Shown: positions 1 through 8,606 of the stretch, one piece after another
How positions within the stretch are numbered: position 1 is the stretch's first letter
Layout: every line of letters begins with the position of its first letter
Source of the DNA: Cytophagales bacterium
Lineage (GTDB): Bacteria; Bacteroidota; Bacteroidia; Cytophagales; Bernardetiaceae
Direction: 5' to 3'
Assembly (NCBI GenBank): GCA_004293815.1
Contig: RDZD01000025.1
Span: 1-64,000, forward strand
DNA: 64,000 nt
The notes under the pieces: model-generated
What the model was told of the DNA's origin: nothing
What the model saw: the letters and a program-made list of their open reading frames with translations, nothing else
The model's database searches: none
Made by a program: the position numbers and the translations under genes

Positions 1-7
1 CAAACCT

Positions 8-57
8 TAGCCTCATAATACACTATACAAAATAGTGTTTGTGAGGCTATAGTTTTG
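8..57 (+). terminator. Rho-independent terminator of a gene upstream of the window
   Basis: A two-part hairpin is visible: TAGCCTCA (8-15) pairs with TGAGGCTA (42-49), and inside it ACACTAT (20-26) pairs with ATAGTGT (32-38). A T-rich stretch follows (50-59). No gene for it lies in the window, so it probably ends a plus-strand gene to the left. Confidence 0.6.
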
Positions 58-118
58 TTATTAGTAATGTGAAAAATAGAGTGATGGACTTGAAAAATGC
101 AAAAGCATTACCTCTAAT

Positions 119-1087
119 ATGAGCAGAAATCGTCGTAAATCTGAGTTCTGTAAGAACTGCCAATTTGAGTTGGACACCTTTTATAACTATTGTCCTGAAT
201 GTGGGCAAGAAAACACTGACAAGCGTGTACCAGCTTCTTTGCTTATAAAAGATTTTGTTCAGAATTATATCAATCTGGACACACGCTTTATGCGCAGTGT
301 GCTGCCCTTGCTTTTTAAGCCAGGTTTTCTCACTCGCGCCTATGCAGAGGGACAGCGAACAAAGTACATTGACCCACTACGCTTCTATTTTGTAGTCAGT
401 TTGCTGTTCTTCTTTTTGGTTAATATTGTACTGGAGTCACAAGTCCAAAAGATATCAGAATCCAATGCGCTAGATGTTATAGTAAAAGCTATGGCAGGGA
501 TAGACAGCACGCAGGTGGATGCTAGTGTACGAGTACAACCAGCGTCCAGTACGAATTCATTTTCTCTAGAAAAATTCCTCCTTTTGGCGCGCCAGACCGA
601 CATCACTGATAAACAGTTTTTAGATACATTCAAAGTCTCTGATGCAGATTTTTTAACACAGCGTTTTATTAAACAAGCCCGAAAGGTGCTTCGTAATGAT
701 GCTAGTATTTTTGTGTCTGGAATGATAAAAAATATCCCTACGGCCTTCACTGTATTTATTCCCATTTTGGCTTTATTATTACATATCTTTTATATTCGTT
801 CGCGTTTTTTTTATGTAGAGCATTTGGTAGGGCTGATTCATTATCAAACATTTATGTTTATAATGCTCATGCTATTACTTTTGCTAATACTAATTCATGC
901 GTCGCTTATGTACGTCATAGTCGTTTTGGCTATCATTTGTATATACTTTATATTGATGCTTCGCAATCTTTACAAAGAGAGCTGGTTTTGGTGTTTCTTT
1001 AAGGGTATGAGTTTCTTGTTTTTGTATAGTACTATAGAACTTATTCTTTCTGTTACAGTTCTTTTGGTTACTTACCTTTTATTTTAA
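119..1087 (+). CDS. DUF3667 family zinc-ribbon membrane protein
   Basis: A 322-residue protein with an N-terminal zinc ribbon made of two CxxC knuckles (Cys11/Cys14 and Cys25/Cys28, CKNC and CPEC). It is followed by the conserved block with LDTRFMRSVLPLLFKPG and then YIDPLRFYF, which is typical of DUF3667 proteins of Bacteroidota. There is one hydrophobic segment near residues 89-107, a polar stretch, and three or four membrane segments in the C-terminal third. The function of the family is unknown; a membrane scaffold or channel-like role is only a guess. The ATG at 119 gives the zinc ribbon immediately after the start. It stands alone, with a terminator upstream and about 205 AT-rich bases after it. 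Confidence 0.8.
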   Translation: MSRNRRKSEFCKNCQFELDTFYNYCPECGQENTDKRVPASLLIKDFVQNYINLDTRFMRSVLPLLFKPGFLTRAYAEGQRTKYIDPLRFYFVVSLLFFFLVNIVLESQVQKISESNALDVIVKAMAGIDSTQVDASVRVQPASSTNSFSLEKFLLLARQTDITDKQFLDTFKVSDADFLTQRFIKQARKVLRNDASIFVSGMIKNIPTAFTVFIPILALLLHIFYIRSRFFYVEHLVGLIHYQTFMFIMLMLLLLLILIHASLMYVIVVLAIICIYFILMLRNLYKESWFWCFFKGMSFLFLYSTIELILSVTVLLVTYLLF

Positions 1088-1188
1088 CTGCATAGAATGC
1101 TTGTAACGGCAATTCAAAAGAGTAATTTTTTTGTATAAAAATTTGTATAAGTGCTTAAAAACAAGTAACTTTATAAGCAAAATATGGT

Positions 1189-1200
1189 TGTGTATACACA
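1189..1200. promoter_or_regulatory. Perfect 12-bp palindrome upstream of rocD
   Basis: TGTGTATACACA is its own reverse complement and lies about 93 bp before the rocD ATG in an otherwise AT-rich gap (1088-1292). It could be an operator, but no regulator can be named from the sequence and a palindrome of this size can occur by chance. Confidence 0.3.
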
Positions 1201-1292
1201 CTAGCATAAAAAAAATACTTTATTAGCTCTTTTCAAAATTTAATTTGTTAAGTGTTTATTTTTCACAAATTTAATTCTAAAAATATTGCATT

Positions 1293-2528
1293 ATGAATAC
1301 ACTCACTTTTACTAGCCAAGACGCTATTGCCTTAGAAGATCAATACGGTGCACATAATTACCATCCCCTTCCTGTAGTCTTAGATCGCGGTGAAGGTGTA
1401 TTTGTTTGGGACTTGGAAGGCAGGCAATATTACGATTTTTTGGCAGCCTATAGTGCTGTTAACCAAGGACATTGCCACCCGCGTTTGGTTGAAGCTCTTA
1501 TTAACCAAGCCCAAAATATGACACTTACGTCCAGAGCGTTTTATAACAGCCGCTTAGGTGAATGCGAAAAATTTATGGCAGAATACTTTGGTTATGACAA
1601 AGTACTGATGATGAATAGCGGTGCAGAAGCTAATGAAACAGCTATTAAACTAGCGCGTAAGTGGGGTTACGAAAAGAAAGGAATCCCTAGTAATGAGGCG
1701 GTTATTGTGGCAGTTCGTAAAAATTTTCATGGCCGCACAAGTACTATCATCTCTGCATCTACAGACAAAAGTTCTACCAATAATTTTGGACCGTTTATGC
1801 CTGGTTTCCAAATTATTAACTACAACGATATTAAGGCTTTGGAAGAAGCACTTCAGAACCCTCATGTTTGTGGTTTTTGGGTGGAGCCCATTCAAGGTGA
1901 AGCGGGTGTGCAAGTACCAACTGATGGTTATCTGAGCACCGCTCAAGCCCTTTGTAAGAAGTACAATGTCCTTTTGATGTTGGATGAGGTACAAACAGGT
2001 CTTGGCCGCACTGGTAAATTGTTGGCCTCTGATTACGAAAATGTTACGGCTGATATCTTGATTTTGGGCAAAGCTCTTTCGGGCGGTATGTATCCCGTAT
2101 CTGCTGTATTGGCCAATGATGATATCATGTTGGTAATACAGCCTGGTCAGCATGGTTCTACTTTTGGCGGCAACCCGCTCGCTTGCGCTGTCACTGTGGC
2201 TGCACTGAGCATTATTCGTGATGAAAAGTTAGTAGAAAATTCATTTTATTTAGGGCAAATTTTTAGAGATCGCATGAATGAACTCAAAGATAAGTGCGAA
2301 GCGATTACTGCTGTAAGGGGTAAAGGGCTTATGAATGCGCTTGAAGTCAATGATTTACCTTCTGGAAACTTGGCTTGGAATATTTGCTTAGCTCTTAAAG
2401 AAAATGGTCTTTTGGCTAAGCCAACGCACGGCAATATCATACGCTTTACACCGCCTTTGGTGCTTACAGAGGAGCAGATGCACGAATGCTGCGACATTAT
2501 TGAAAAAACAGCTATGGCATTTGCTTAA
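1293..2528 (+). CDS. rocD: Ornithine aminotransferase
   Basis: A class-III PLP aminotransferase of 411 residues, the usual length for ornithine-oxo-acid transaminase. It transfers the delta-amino group of ornithine to 2-oxoglutarate, giving glutamate semialdehyde in the arginine/proline interconversion route. Visible signatures are MNSGAEANETAIKLAR (107-122), the cofactor aspartate in MLDEVQTGLGRTGK (Asp231), and the Schiff-base lysine in LILGKALSGG (Lys260), followed by GSTFGGNPLA. The N-terminal stretch EDQYGAHNYHPLPVVL is typical of ornithine aminotransferase rather than acetylornithine aminotransferase, so I prefer that call. The gene is followed directly by an intrinsic terminator and appears monocistronic. 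Confidence 0.93.
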   Translation: MNTLTFTSQDAIALEDQYGAHNYHPLPVVLDRGEGVFVWDLEGRQYYDFLAAYSAVNQGHCHPRLVEALINQAQNMTLTSRAFYNSRLGECEKFMAEYFGYDKVLMMNSGAEANETAIKLARKWGYEKKGIPSNEAVIVAVRKNFHGRTSTIISASTDKSSTNNFGPFMPGFQIINYNDIKALEEALQNPHVCGFWVEPIQGEAGVQVPTDGYLSTAQALCKKYNVLLMLDEVQTGLGRTGKLLASDYENVTADILILGKALSGGMYPVSAVLANDDIMLVIQPGQHGSTFGGNPLACAVTVAALSIIRDEKLVENSFYLGQIFRDRMNELKDKCEAITAVRGKGLMNALEVNDLPSGNLAWNICLALKENGLLAKPTHGNIIRFTPPLVLTEEQMHECCDIIEKTAMAFA

Positions 2529-2549
2529 ATTGTAGAGCATTTCTAGTTT

Positions 2550-2586
2550 AAAAAAGGTTTAGGGGTTATATTCCTAAACCTTTTTT
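2550..2586 (+). terminator. Intrinsic terminator after rocD
   Basis: AAAAAAGGTTTAGG (2550-2563) pairs perfectly with CCTAAACCTTTTTT (2573-2586). The loop is 9 nt and the right arm ends in a T-run. Confidence 0.9.
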
Positions 2587-2632
2587 CTTATTGATTTTTT
2601 GTCAAAGATTCAGTACAGTGCTACTTTTTTTC

Positions 2633-2640
2633 TAATTTTG
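2633..2640 (+). promoter_or_regulatory. Candidate -7 element upstream of gatC
   Basis: TAATTTTG matches the Bacteroidota -7 consensus TAnnTTTG and lies about 59 bp before the chosen gatC start. No well-spaced -33 TTTG is seen, so this is a weak call. Confidence 0.35.
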
Positions 2641-2698
2641 TACGGCGTTGGTACATGCGTTGCAAATTTCAAAGTTTCAAACTCTTTTTTTCTCGATT

Positions 2699-2992
2699 AT
2701 GAGCGTAAAAATTAATTCTGAATTACTCAAAAATCTGGCGCATTTATCGCGCTTAGAGTTCTCTAGCGAAGAAGAAGGTAAAATGCTGACAGATATGAAT
2801 ACTATTCTGAGCTGGATACAAAAGCTAGAAGAAATTGATACAGATGGCGTAGCCCCGCTCATACACCTTTCAGAGAGCCACAATATTCTGCGTGCAGATG
2901 AGGTGAAAAATCAGCTGTCCCGTGCTAAAGCCCTCAAAAATGCTCCACAGAAAGATTCTAACTATTTTAGAGTCCCTAAAGTATTAGAATAA
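2699..2992 (+). CDS. gatC: Asp-tRNA(Asn)/Glu-tRNA(Gln) amidotransferase subunit C
   Basis: The GatC subunit of the GatCAB complex, which converts misacylated Glu-tRNA(Gln) or Asp-tRNA(Asn) to the amidated form and stabilises GatA. The protein starting at the ATG at 2699 has 97 residues, the usual GatC length. It shows the family pattern of N-terminal helix LAHLSRLEF, a second helix MNTILSWIQKLEEIDTDG, then V-P-L and a loop rich in conserved charged residues, ending DSNYFRVPKVLE. An in-frame ATG at 2648 would add 17 residues unlike the family, so the later start is preferred. Neither gatA nor gatB is in the window, which is common for Bacteroidota. The downstream methyltransferase starts 22 bp later and is probably co-transcribed. 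Confidence 0.88.
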   Translation: MSVKINSELLKNLAHLSRLEFSSEEEGKMLTDMNTILSWIQKLEEIDTDGVAPLIHLSESHNILRADEVKNQLSRAKALKNAPQKDSNYFRVPKVLE

Positions 2993-3014
2993 CGACTCAC
3001 AAGAACCTTAAAGT

Positions 3015-3656
3015 ATGGACTTTTTACCTTTAGCCATTGCTACCTATGCGGAAGCTTACTCTACACCTGAGAGTGCTGTGCTTCACGCGCTCAATAGACG
3101 CACACATCTGCAAGTAACCAAGCCTAGAATGCTCTCTGGCCATTTACAAGGCAATGTATTGGCTACATTTTCTTTAATGATGCGCCCACGACGCATCCTA
3201 GAAATTGGAACATATACAGCTTATTCCGCCATTTGCTTGGCACAAGGATTGACAGAAGATGGCATATTGCATAGCATCGATAACAACGAAGAGCTTTTGG
3301 CGATGAACCAAGCAAGCATAGAAGAGGCCAAGCTAGGACATAAGATTCAGCTTCATATTGGTCAGGCGGCTAATATCATTCCAACACTTGTAGAAAGCTG
3401 GGATATGGTATTTATTGATGCCGATAAGACTAACTATAGTCTCTACTTTGATCTGATTATAGACAAACTTCGGCCTGGCGGGCTGTTGATTGCGGATAAT
3501 GTGCTATGGAGTGGAAAGGTCACAGAGCCATTGGCAGCTTCTGACAAAGATACTGCCGCTATTTTGGCATTCAATGAAAAAGTTCAAACTGACTCTAGAG
3601 TTTTTAATACGCTCCTGCCAGTTCGCGACGGTCTTATGCTGGCTTACAAGCTTTGA
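3015..3656 (+). CDS. Class I SAM-dependent O-methyltransferase (caffeoyl-CoA/catechol type)
   Basis: A 213-residue Rossmann-fold methyltransferase of the cation-dependent O-methyltransferase family (COG4122). Motif I is ILEIGTYTAYSA (61-72), the metal/catechol site is VFIDADKTNY (132-141), and the post-motif block is ADNVLWSGKV (160-169). All three match the family closely. The true substrate cannot be read from sequence; bacterial members act on catechol-like small molecules. It lies 22 bp behind gatC and converges on the FTCD gene. Confidence 0.85.
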   Translation: MDFLPLAIATYAEAYSTPESAVLHALNRRTHLQVTKPRMLSGHLQGNVLATFSLMMRPRRILEIGTYTAYSAICLAQGLTEDGILHSIDNNEELLAMNQASIEEAKLGHKIQLHIGQAANIIPTLVESWDMVFIDADKTNYSLYFDLIIDKLRPGGLLIADNVLWSGKVTEPLAASDKDTAAILAFNEKVQTDSRVFNTLLPVRDGLMLAYKL

Positions 3657-3670
3657 ATATAGCTTAATAT

Positions 3671-3723
3671 CCTTTTAGGACGATGGGGTTGGGCGTGACC
3701 TCATGCCATCATCTTTTAAAAGG
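3671..3723. terminator. Imperfect hairpin between convergent genes
   Basis: CCTTTT at 3671-3676 pairs with AAAAGG at 3718-3723, and GATGG with CCATC further in, giving an interrupted stem in the 85-bp gap between the O-methyltransferase and FTCD genes. There is no clean T-run on either strand, so a bidirectional terminator role is only plausible. Confidence 0.35.
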
Positions 3724-3741
3724 CTCAAAATAAAGTAATCT

Positions 3742-5421
3742 CTATAAATGCTTGTTTACTTCTGCCAAAATGGCAGCTTCTGCGTGTTGAGCGTCTAAGA
3801 GCATCTTTTCGGCATCTAACAATATGCTATTGACAAAACCTTTATCGGTGTAAGACCCTGCATTGATTTTGACATTTAAAAGTGCGCCTTTGAGAGCTGC
3901 TGTGGTACATAGTGCGCCAACGCCTGCATCTGAAGCTGAATTTGGGTTGCCATCTTTAGCCATGCGCAACAAGAGGGGGTATGTTTCCAAGCAAGCTTGC
4001 ATCACAGAAAAAGGAACTTCTATGGCGTTTTTGGTAGCTTCTTGGATAGCATTTTTACGGGCTTGCGTTTCTTCTGGTGTATTTTTAGGGAGCTTGAAAG
4101 CTTCCATAATGCCATTGAAGGCTTGCGTATCTTCGTCCACTAAGCTACATAGCCTGCGTGTAAGAGCCTGACCTGTTTCTGCATCGCGTGAAAATGCTTC
4201 CCAGTGCTCTTCCCAGCCTCTTTTGTGAGCTGATAGGTTGGCCACCATAGTGCCTAAAGCTGCTCCTAGAGCACCTACATAGGCAGCCACAGAGCCTCCT
4301 CCCGGAGCGGGAGCTTCAGAAGCCGTAGTATCAGCAAAGGTCTCTAGCGTTTGTTTAACGAGTAAGGGCTGGCCAGCGGTATCAGCTATCAGATATTCAA
4401 TCACATTCTTTTTGGAATCAAAGGGCTTGAGATCGTCTAACCCCATGGATTTAACCGCAATTTTGAGCAACTCATCTTCTGCAATGCCTGAGGAACGCTT
4501 TTGCTTGTGCAAAAAGTAGCGTCCTGCTTCGCGAAGCACTCTGAGAGGCACTAAACCTACAATTTCAGTACCCGTTACACGCAAACCGCGACTCGTAGCA
4601 CTTTTGACAATTTCTTCAAAGGCTATATGGAGTGGTGTGGCATTAATATCGGTAATGTTCATTGAGACTTGGGCTATGCCATACTCATCTATGTACCAAC
4701 CTATTGCCTTTGTGCCTTTACAAGTTCCAGGTATGCGTTTAGGCTCACCGTTTTCATCGTTGATGATTTTCCCAGTCAGTGGATTGCCCTCACGTAAAAC
4801 TCTACCAGCCTCGCGCACATCAAAAGCCACTGCATTAGCCAGACGTGTGGAGGTGGTGTTGAGATTGAAGTTTACAGCAATCAAAAAGTCGCGAGCGCCA
4901 ATAGCGGTGGCTCCTGTACGAGGTTTGAAAGCTACAGGACCGAAATCTGGCGTATGCTCTTTCACTTTTTGAGCCAATCCCTCATACTCACCTGCACGCA
5001 CAAAAGCTAAATTTTTACGTTCAGGTACTTTGGCTGCAGACTCGTAGCAATACACAGGATAATCTAGCTCATCGCCTACACGCTTCGCAAGCTGATGGGC
5101 TAGTTTTGCCACTTCTTCCATGCTAATATTGGACAAAGGAATGAGTGGGCATACGTCTGTTGCGCCAAAACGAGGATGTTCTCCTTTGTGTACGCTCATG
5201 TCTATGAGTAATTGGGCTTCTTGCATGGCTCTGAAAGCTGCTTCAAGCACTGCCTCGGGTTCACCGACAAAAGTAACCACTGTGCGGTGTGTGGCATAAC
5301 CCATGTCTACGTCTAATAGACGAACGCCTTTGACGGATTCTATTCTATCTGTAATTTTGCGTATTACTTCAGGATCACGGCCTTCCGAAAAATTGGGTAC
5401 ACATTCAATAAGCTGTTTCAT
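3742..5421 (-). CDS. ftcD: Bifunctional glutamate formimidoyltransferase / formimidoyl-THF cyclodeaminase
   Basis: A two-domain enzyme of histidine degradation. It moves the formimino group from formiminoglutamate to tetrahydrofolate and then releases ammonia to give 5,10-methenyl-THF. The N-terminal half is the formiminotransferase: it opens QLIECVPNFSEGRD and has the catalytic-site block VHKGEHPRFGATDVCPL, whose second His falls at position 82 when counted from the chosen Met. The C-terminal part (from about residue 355) is the cyclodeaminase, with APAPGGGSVAAYVGALGAA and helices ending in NVKINAGSYTD. The total of 559 residues matches the fused form. A Met five codons upstream (5436) is also possible, but the family normally begins Met-x-Gln-Leu-Ile-Glu-Cys. 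Other histidine-utilisation genes (hutH, hutU, hutI) are not in the window. Confidence 0.92.
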   Translation of the reverse strand: MKQLIECVPNFSEGRDPEVIRKITDRIESVKGVRLLDVDMGYATHRTVVTFVGEPEAVLEAAFRAMQEAQLLIDMSVHKGEHPRFGATDVCPLIPLSNISMEEVAKLAHQLAKRVGDELDYPVYCYESAAKVPERKNLAFVRAGEYEGLAQKVKEHTPDFGPVAFKPRTGATAIGARDFLIAVNFNLNTTSTRLANAVAFDVREAGRVLREGNPLTGKIINDENGEPKRIPGTCKGTKAIGWYIDEYGIAQVSMNITDINATPLHIAFEEIVKSATSRGLRVTGTEIVGLVPLRVLREAGRYFLHKQKRSSGIAEDELLKIAVKSMGLDDLKPFDSKKNVIEYLIADTAGQPLLVKQTLETFADTTASEAPAPGGGSVAAYVGALGAALGTMVANLSAHKRGWEEHWEAFSRDAETGQALTRRLCSLVDEDTQAFNGIMEAFKLPKNTPEETQARKNAIQEATKNAIEVPFSVMQACLETYPLLLRMAKDGNPNSASDAGVGALCTTAALKGALLNVKINAGSYTDKGFVNSILLDAEKMLLDAQHAEAAILAEVNKHL

Positions 5422-5460
5422 GATATTGAGGGACATTTATTTTGAAAATAAGTACTTTGT

Positions 5461-7680
5461 TTAGCCCAAACGCAAGAGCAACTCGTTGATTTGAATCATG
5501 TAACTATCATTGCGTTGATTGGCAGCCAGTAGAGCAGCTTCTAGTTCAGCTTTTTGTGCTTGAAGTTCTGCTATATTCTGATAAATAGGCTGTATATCTT
5601 CTTTGATATCTACTGAGTTGCCATCTATCGGTTGTGTGTTTATTTGCTCTACCATTTCAGCATGTGTTTTTTCTTGCTGTCTGATAGTTTTTTTGAGAAC
5701 CTCAATTTCTTGTTGATGCTTATGTAACAGCATATCATTTTCTAAAAGCCTATTTTTTAGGTTTTTATTTTCTGTAATATCAAAAGCGATATGGATGACT
5801 TTGTCAATTTTTGCTCCTTCCATCACAGGAAAGAAGTAACCATGTACATAGACCACAAGACCGTCTTTAGTCACTCTCTCAAAATCACCTTCCACTGGAT
5901 TGCCTCTTGCAAGTTCGTCCCAAGCGTCAATATATGCCTTTGCCCCCTCATATCCGCGCCTTAGAATAGTGGTTATAGGTTGTCCTATCAGCTCCGAGGC
6001 TTTGTATCCTAAAATATTTAGATAATTATGGTTGATTTGTTTGAGTATGCCTACTTGGTTCATTTCTATCATAAGCACCACTTCATTCAGGGCGTTGATG
6101 AGCGCGTCGGTATTTTTTGATTTTTTGGCAGCTAGTTCTTGCGCAATTTGCATTTGTTCAATGGTTTGGCGCATTTCTTCTTCTTGCGATCGCATCTGCT
6201 CTGTTAGAGAATGAGAATCCTCTAACAAAATCTGAGTGCGTTGATTGCTGCGCACTGTGGCCAAAGTGGATGAAAAACTCTCGGCTACACGCTCCAAAAA
6301 TTGCTTTTTATAGGTTTCAAGTGTGCTAAAAAATGCCAGCTCAAATAGTCCTAAGACTTCGCCTTTGAGCAAGAGAGGTACAATGAGCAAAGTGGTGGGC
6401 TTAGCGTGCCCCAGCCCCGAACCAATATTGATGTAGTCCTCTGGTATATCAGTCAGATAGTAACCTTCTTTTTCCAGCCAAGCTTGTCCTAAAAGCCCTT
6501 CTCCTGCTACAATACTTTTTTGTAACTTTTGAGTTTTATTCCAGCCAAAAAAACCACTTAGGGTCATTTCCTGCTCGCTTGCGTCTGAAATCAAGAAAAT
6601 AGCACCTTGGTTAGCATCCATATATTGTACAAGCTGCCTGATGACTGTTTCAGAAAAGAGCCTTAAATCCGAATAGTTTTGGCTAAAGATACTCGTAAAA
6701 GAGGCTATACCGTCACTAATCCAGCGTCTTTTTTGGTCTTCAGCCGCAATTCTATCCAAGTTGTTACGCATTTCTATCAAAGCATTGCCAAGGGCATCTT
6801 GCTCACTGAGCAGCTCAAACTTAGCAGAGTAGTCGCCTGTGCCTACTTTTTGAGCAAAAATAGTGGTAGATTTTAGACCTGCTACCAGCTTACCAAGAGC
6901 TTGATAGGCGATATCAATCTCGTTTTTCCCTTCACGAATATGAGTCTGCTTGGGAATTTGACCGCCCGACAGAAGATGTAGCGCATCGCTTATGTAGCTG
7001 ATGTGTTTGATGATAAAATTGTTAATAAACAAAATATTTAAGCCAAAGCCCAAAGCAACGACTAGGGCAATCACTAGCATTAGATAGTTGATTTTGGAAT
7101 AGGTTTTTGAAATCGTATCGCTGTTGTTTTTGTTTTCCTCGCTTAAATCTAAAACAAGCGACTTTAGTCTCTGGGTGGTATTTTGAGATAGAGGGTAAAT
7201 GGTTTGTTCTAAGCAGGCTTGAGCTTCTTGGTATTTGCTGGTATCCTTAAAACTTTTTTGGTGTGGTAACAGGGCGGATATTCTGGCCTGAAAAACAAGG
7301 ATTTGGTCAAACTGCAGAATAAGAGAGTCTATCTCGCCTCGCAGCTGAGGTTTGCGCCACTGATATTTACATGTAGATATTTGGGCAGAAAACTCTTCAA
7401 AATTTTTCTTTTGTTGCTGCTTAAAATCTTCAGCATATTGTTCGTCTATCACTCTCTGACTAAGCCAGTTTTCTGAAAATTGCTCTGCTTGTGATACGAA
7501 CAGCCTAAATTCTGCCAAATGGGCTAAAGAGGGTTCTATGACTTGTTGGTTATAATGCGTTTCGGTTTGATTAGTATTCACATAATAAGCAACGGCCAAT
7601 CCAAGAGTCAATAAACAAAGCATCAACGCAATGTTCAGAAGGGTAGCAATTGTTTTTATGTTTAGCTGTATTTTTTTCAT
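5461..7680 (-). CDS. Membrane receptor with HAMP, GAF and PAS domains, no output kinase
   Basis: A 739-residue sensor. Residues about 9-31 form the first membrane segment. A helical periplasmic region of about 165 residues resembles a four-helix-bundle ligand domain, and a second membrane segment lies near 198-221. A HAMP region follows (about 221-300). The next part (about 325-480) is GAF-like, containing FTSIFSQNYSDLRLF and GEGLLGQAWLEKEGYYL. Then comes a coiled coil (EEEMRQTIEQMQIAQELA), a PAS domain (about 530-645, with ILGYKASELIGQPITTIL) and a long terminal coiled coil. I see no H-box, N-box or G-box of a kinase, no methyl-accepting hairpin and no GGDEF. Proteins of this build are common in Cytophagales, and how they signal is not settled. 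Its ATG overlaps the TGA of a small upstream ORF (ATGA), suggesting coupled translation. Confidence 0.75.
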   Translation of the reverse strand: MKKIQLNIKTIATLLNIALMLCLLTLGLAVAYYVNTNQTETHYNQQVIEPSLAHLAEFRLFVSQAEQFSENWLSQRVIDEQYAEDFKQQQKKNFEEFSAQISTCKYQWRKPQLRGEIDSLILQFDQILVFQARISALLPHQKSFKDTSKYQEAQACLEQTIYPLSQNTTQRLKSLVLDLSEENKNNSDTISKTYSKINYLMLVIALVVALGFGLNILFINNFIIKHISYISDALHLLSGGQIPKQTHIREGKNEIDIAYQALGKLVAGLKSTTIFAQKVGTGDYSAKFELLSEQDALGNALIEMRNNLDRIAAEDQKRRWISDGIASFTSIFSQNYSDLRLFSETVIRQLVQYMDANQGAIFLISDASEQEMTLSGFFGWNKTQKLQKSIVAGEGLLGQAWLEKEGYYLTDIPEDYINIGSGLGHAKPTTLLIVPLLLKGEVLGLFELAFFSTLETYKKQFLERVAESFSSTLATVRSNQRTQILLEDSHSLTEQMRSQEEEMRQTIEQMQIAQELAAKKSKNTDALINALNEVVLMIEMNQVGILKQINHNYLNILGYKASELIGQPITTILRRGYEGAKAYIDAWDELARGNPVEGDFERVTKDGLVVYVHGYFFPVMEGAKIDKVIHIAFDITENKNLKNRLLENDMLLHKHQQEIEVLKKTIRQQEKTHAEMVEQINTQPIDGNSVDIKEDIQPIYQNIAELQAQKAELEAALLAANQRNDSYMIQINELLLRLG

Positions 7681-7859
7681 ACTAAAGCACCAAGAGGGAT
7701 GTATAAACCTCTATTCACCAAATAATTAGCTTTCTGCAAAGCAAGATAGCCTGCACTTGAGTCAGACAGCGCATACAAACATATTAAAAACAGCTCAGAA
7801 AAAACACTTGCAAGCAAAAAAAATACTAACGACTGAATTTTATGGGGCAATTCAACCAT
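7677..7859 (-). CDS. Possible small membrane protein, translationally coupled to the receptor gene
   Basis: A 60-residue ORF whose stop codon overlaps the ATG of the 739-residue receptor in an ATGA arrangement, and whose start lies 34 bp inside the 3' end of the outer-membrane barrel gene. The predicted protein has one hydrophobic stretch (about residues 10-30, LVFFLLASVFSELFLICLYA) and a short polar tail. I recognise no family. The tight spacing on both sides favours a real gene in the same transcript, but the length is small enough for chance. Confidence 0.35.
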   Translation of the reverse strand: MVELPHKIQSLVFFLLASVFSELFLICLYALSDSSAGYLALQKANYLVNRGLYIPLGALV

Positions 7860-8524
7860 TCAAATGTGTAGCATAGCCCAACGTTGAATACATAATACAT
7901 GTCACGAGTAAAGGGATTTGCTCGCCCAAACTTGCCATTGCCAGGGTCGTCCGCAAGTGCGTCTATGCGGTCAGAAAACGTAAAGCGAGAGCCAAACTCT
8001 ATACCAAGATTCCAGTTGTAACTCATGGTATATTTCATGCCCACCCCCATGGGCAGTACCAAAGCCGGCATATATTCTGTGGGTGTAAAAGGGTTGTCCA
8101 CGCGTAAGAGCGCACCACCCACGCCCCCAAATAGATAAGGGCATGCTCGCGAAAGCTCTCTCGTGCTCCTGTAGTCTCTAAAGTTATACTCAGCACGCAA
8201 ATTAAATTCATAAGCCGTTGTACGAAACTGTGCTCCTCGCTTTTGTTTAAAGACATCTTTAGAAGTGGTCTCGTCTCCACGAAAACGCCCTACAAGCGCA
8301 CCTATGCGAAGGCTGACTACTGGACTTGGATTAATCCTAAAAAATAACTCTGCACTAGGTCTAGTATCTGTGAGGCGAATATTGCCTACATCGCCGCGAT
8401 AGAGACAACCTCCCATATTTAATCCCATTTCGGTGGGTATGGCTTTTTTTTGTCCAAAGCCAGAATGGCTAAAAAACAACAAAATGAGGCCAGTAGCGCA
8501 GCAGCGCAAGATAAAACGAATCAT
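7826..8524 (-). CDS. Outer-membrane beta-barrel protein (DUF6089-like)
   Basis: From the Met at 8524 the protein begins with a clear signal peptide (MIRFILRCCATGLILLFF, ending SGFGQ). A region of alternating hydrophobic/aromatic strands typical of small outer-membrane barrels follows: EMGLNMGGCLYRGDVGNI, VVSLRIGALVGRFRGD, AYEFNLRAEYNFRDY, CPYLFGGVGGALLRV, YNWNLGIEFGSRFTFSD and a terminal YYVFNVGLCYTFEWL. This pattern resembles the DUF6089 barrel proteins of Bacteroidota. A Met 21 codons upstream (8587) would place a charged, cysteine-containing extension before the signal peptide, so the internal start is preferred. The function is unknown; it may be structural or a small-molecule pore. Confidence 0.72.
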   Translation of the reverse strand: MIRFILRCCATGLILLFFSHSGFGQKKAIPTEMGLNMGGCLYRGDVGNIRLTDTRPSAELFFRINPSPVVSLRIGALVGRFRGDETTSKDVFKQKRGAQFRTTAYEFNLRAEYNFRDYRSTRELSRACPYLFGGVGGALLRVDNPFTPTEYMPALVLPMGVGMKYTMSYNWNLGIEFGSRFTFSDRIDALADDPGNGKFGRANPFTRDMYYVFNVGLCYTFEWLNCPIKFSR

Positions 8525-8606
8525 ACTTCTTTGGCAAACTTGGAAATTATTACATTTTATACCTTCTTTTAACGCTTGCTTAGGCATAAAGTTGTATAAG
8601 ATTTTT

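Noticed and set aside
385-765. A 126-residue reading frame antisense to the DUF3667 gene
   Set aside because: It lies wholly inside a recognised gene on the other strand and has no domain or signal.
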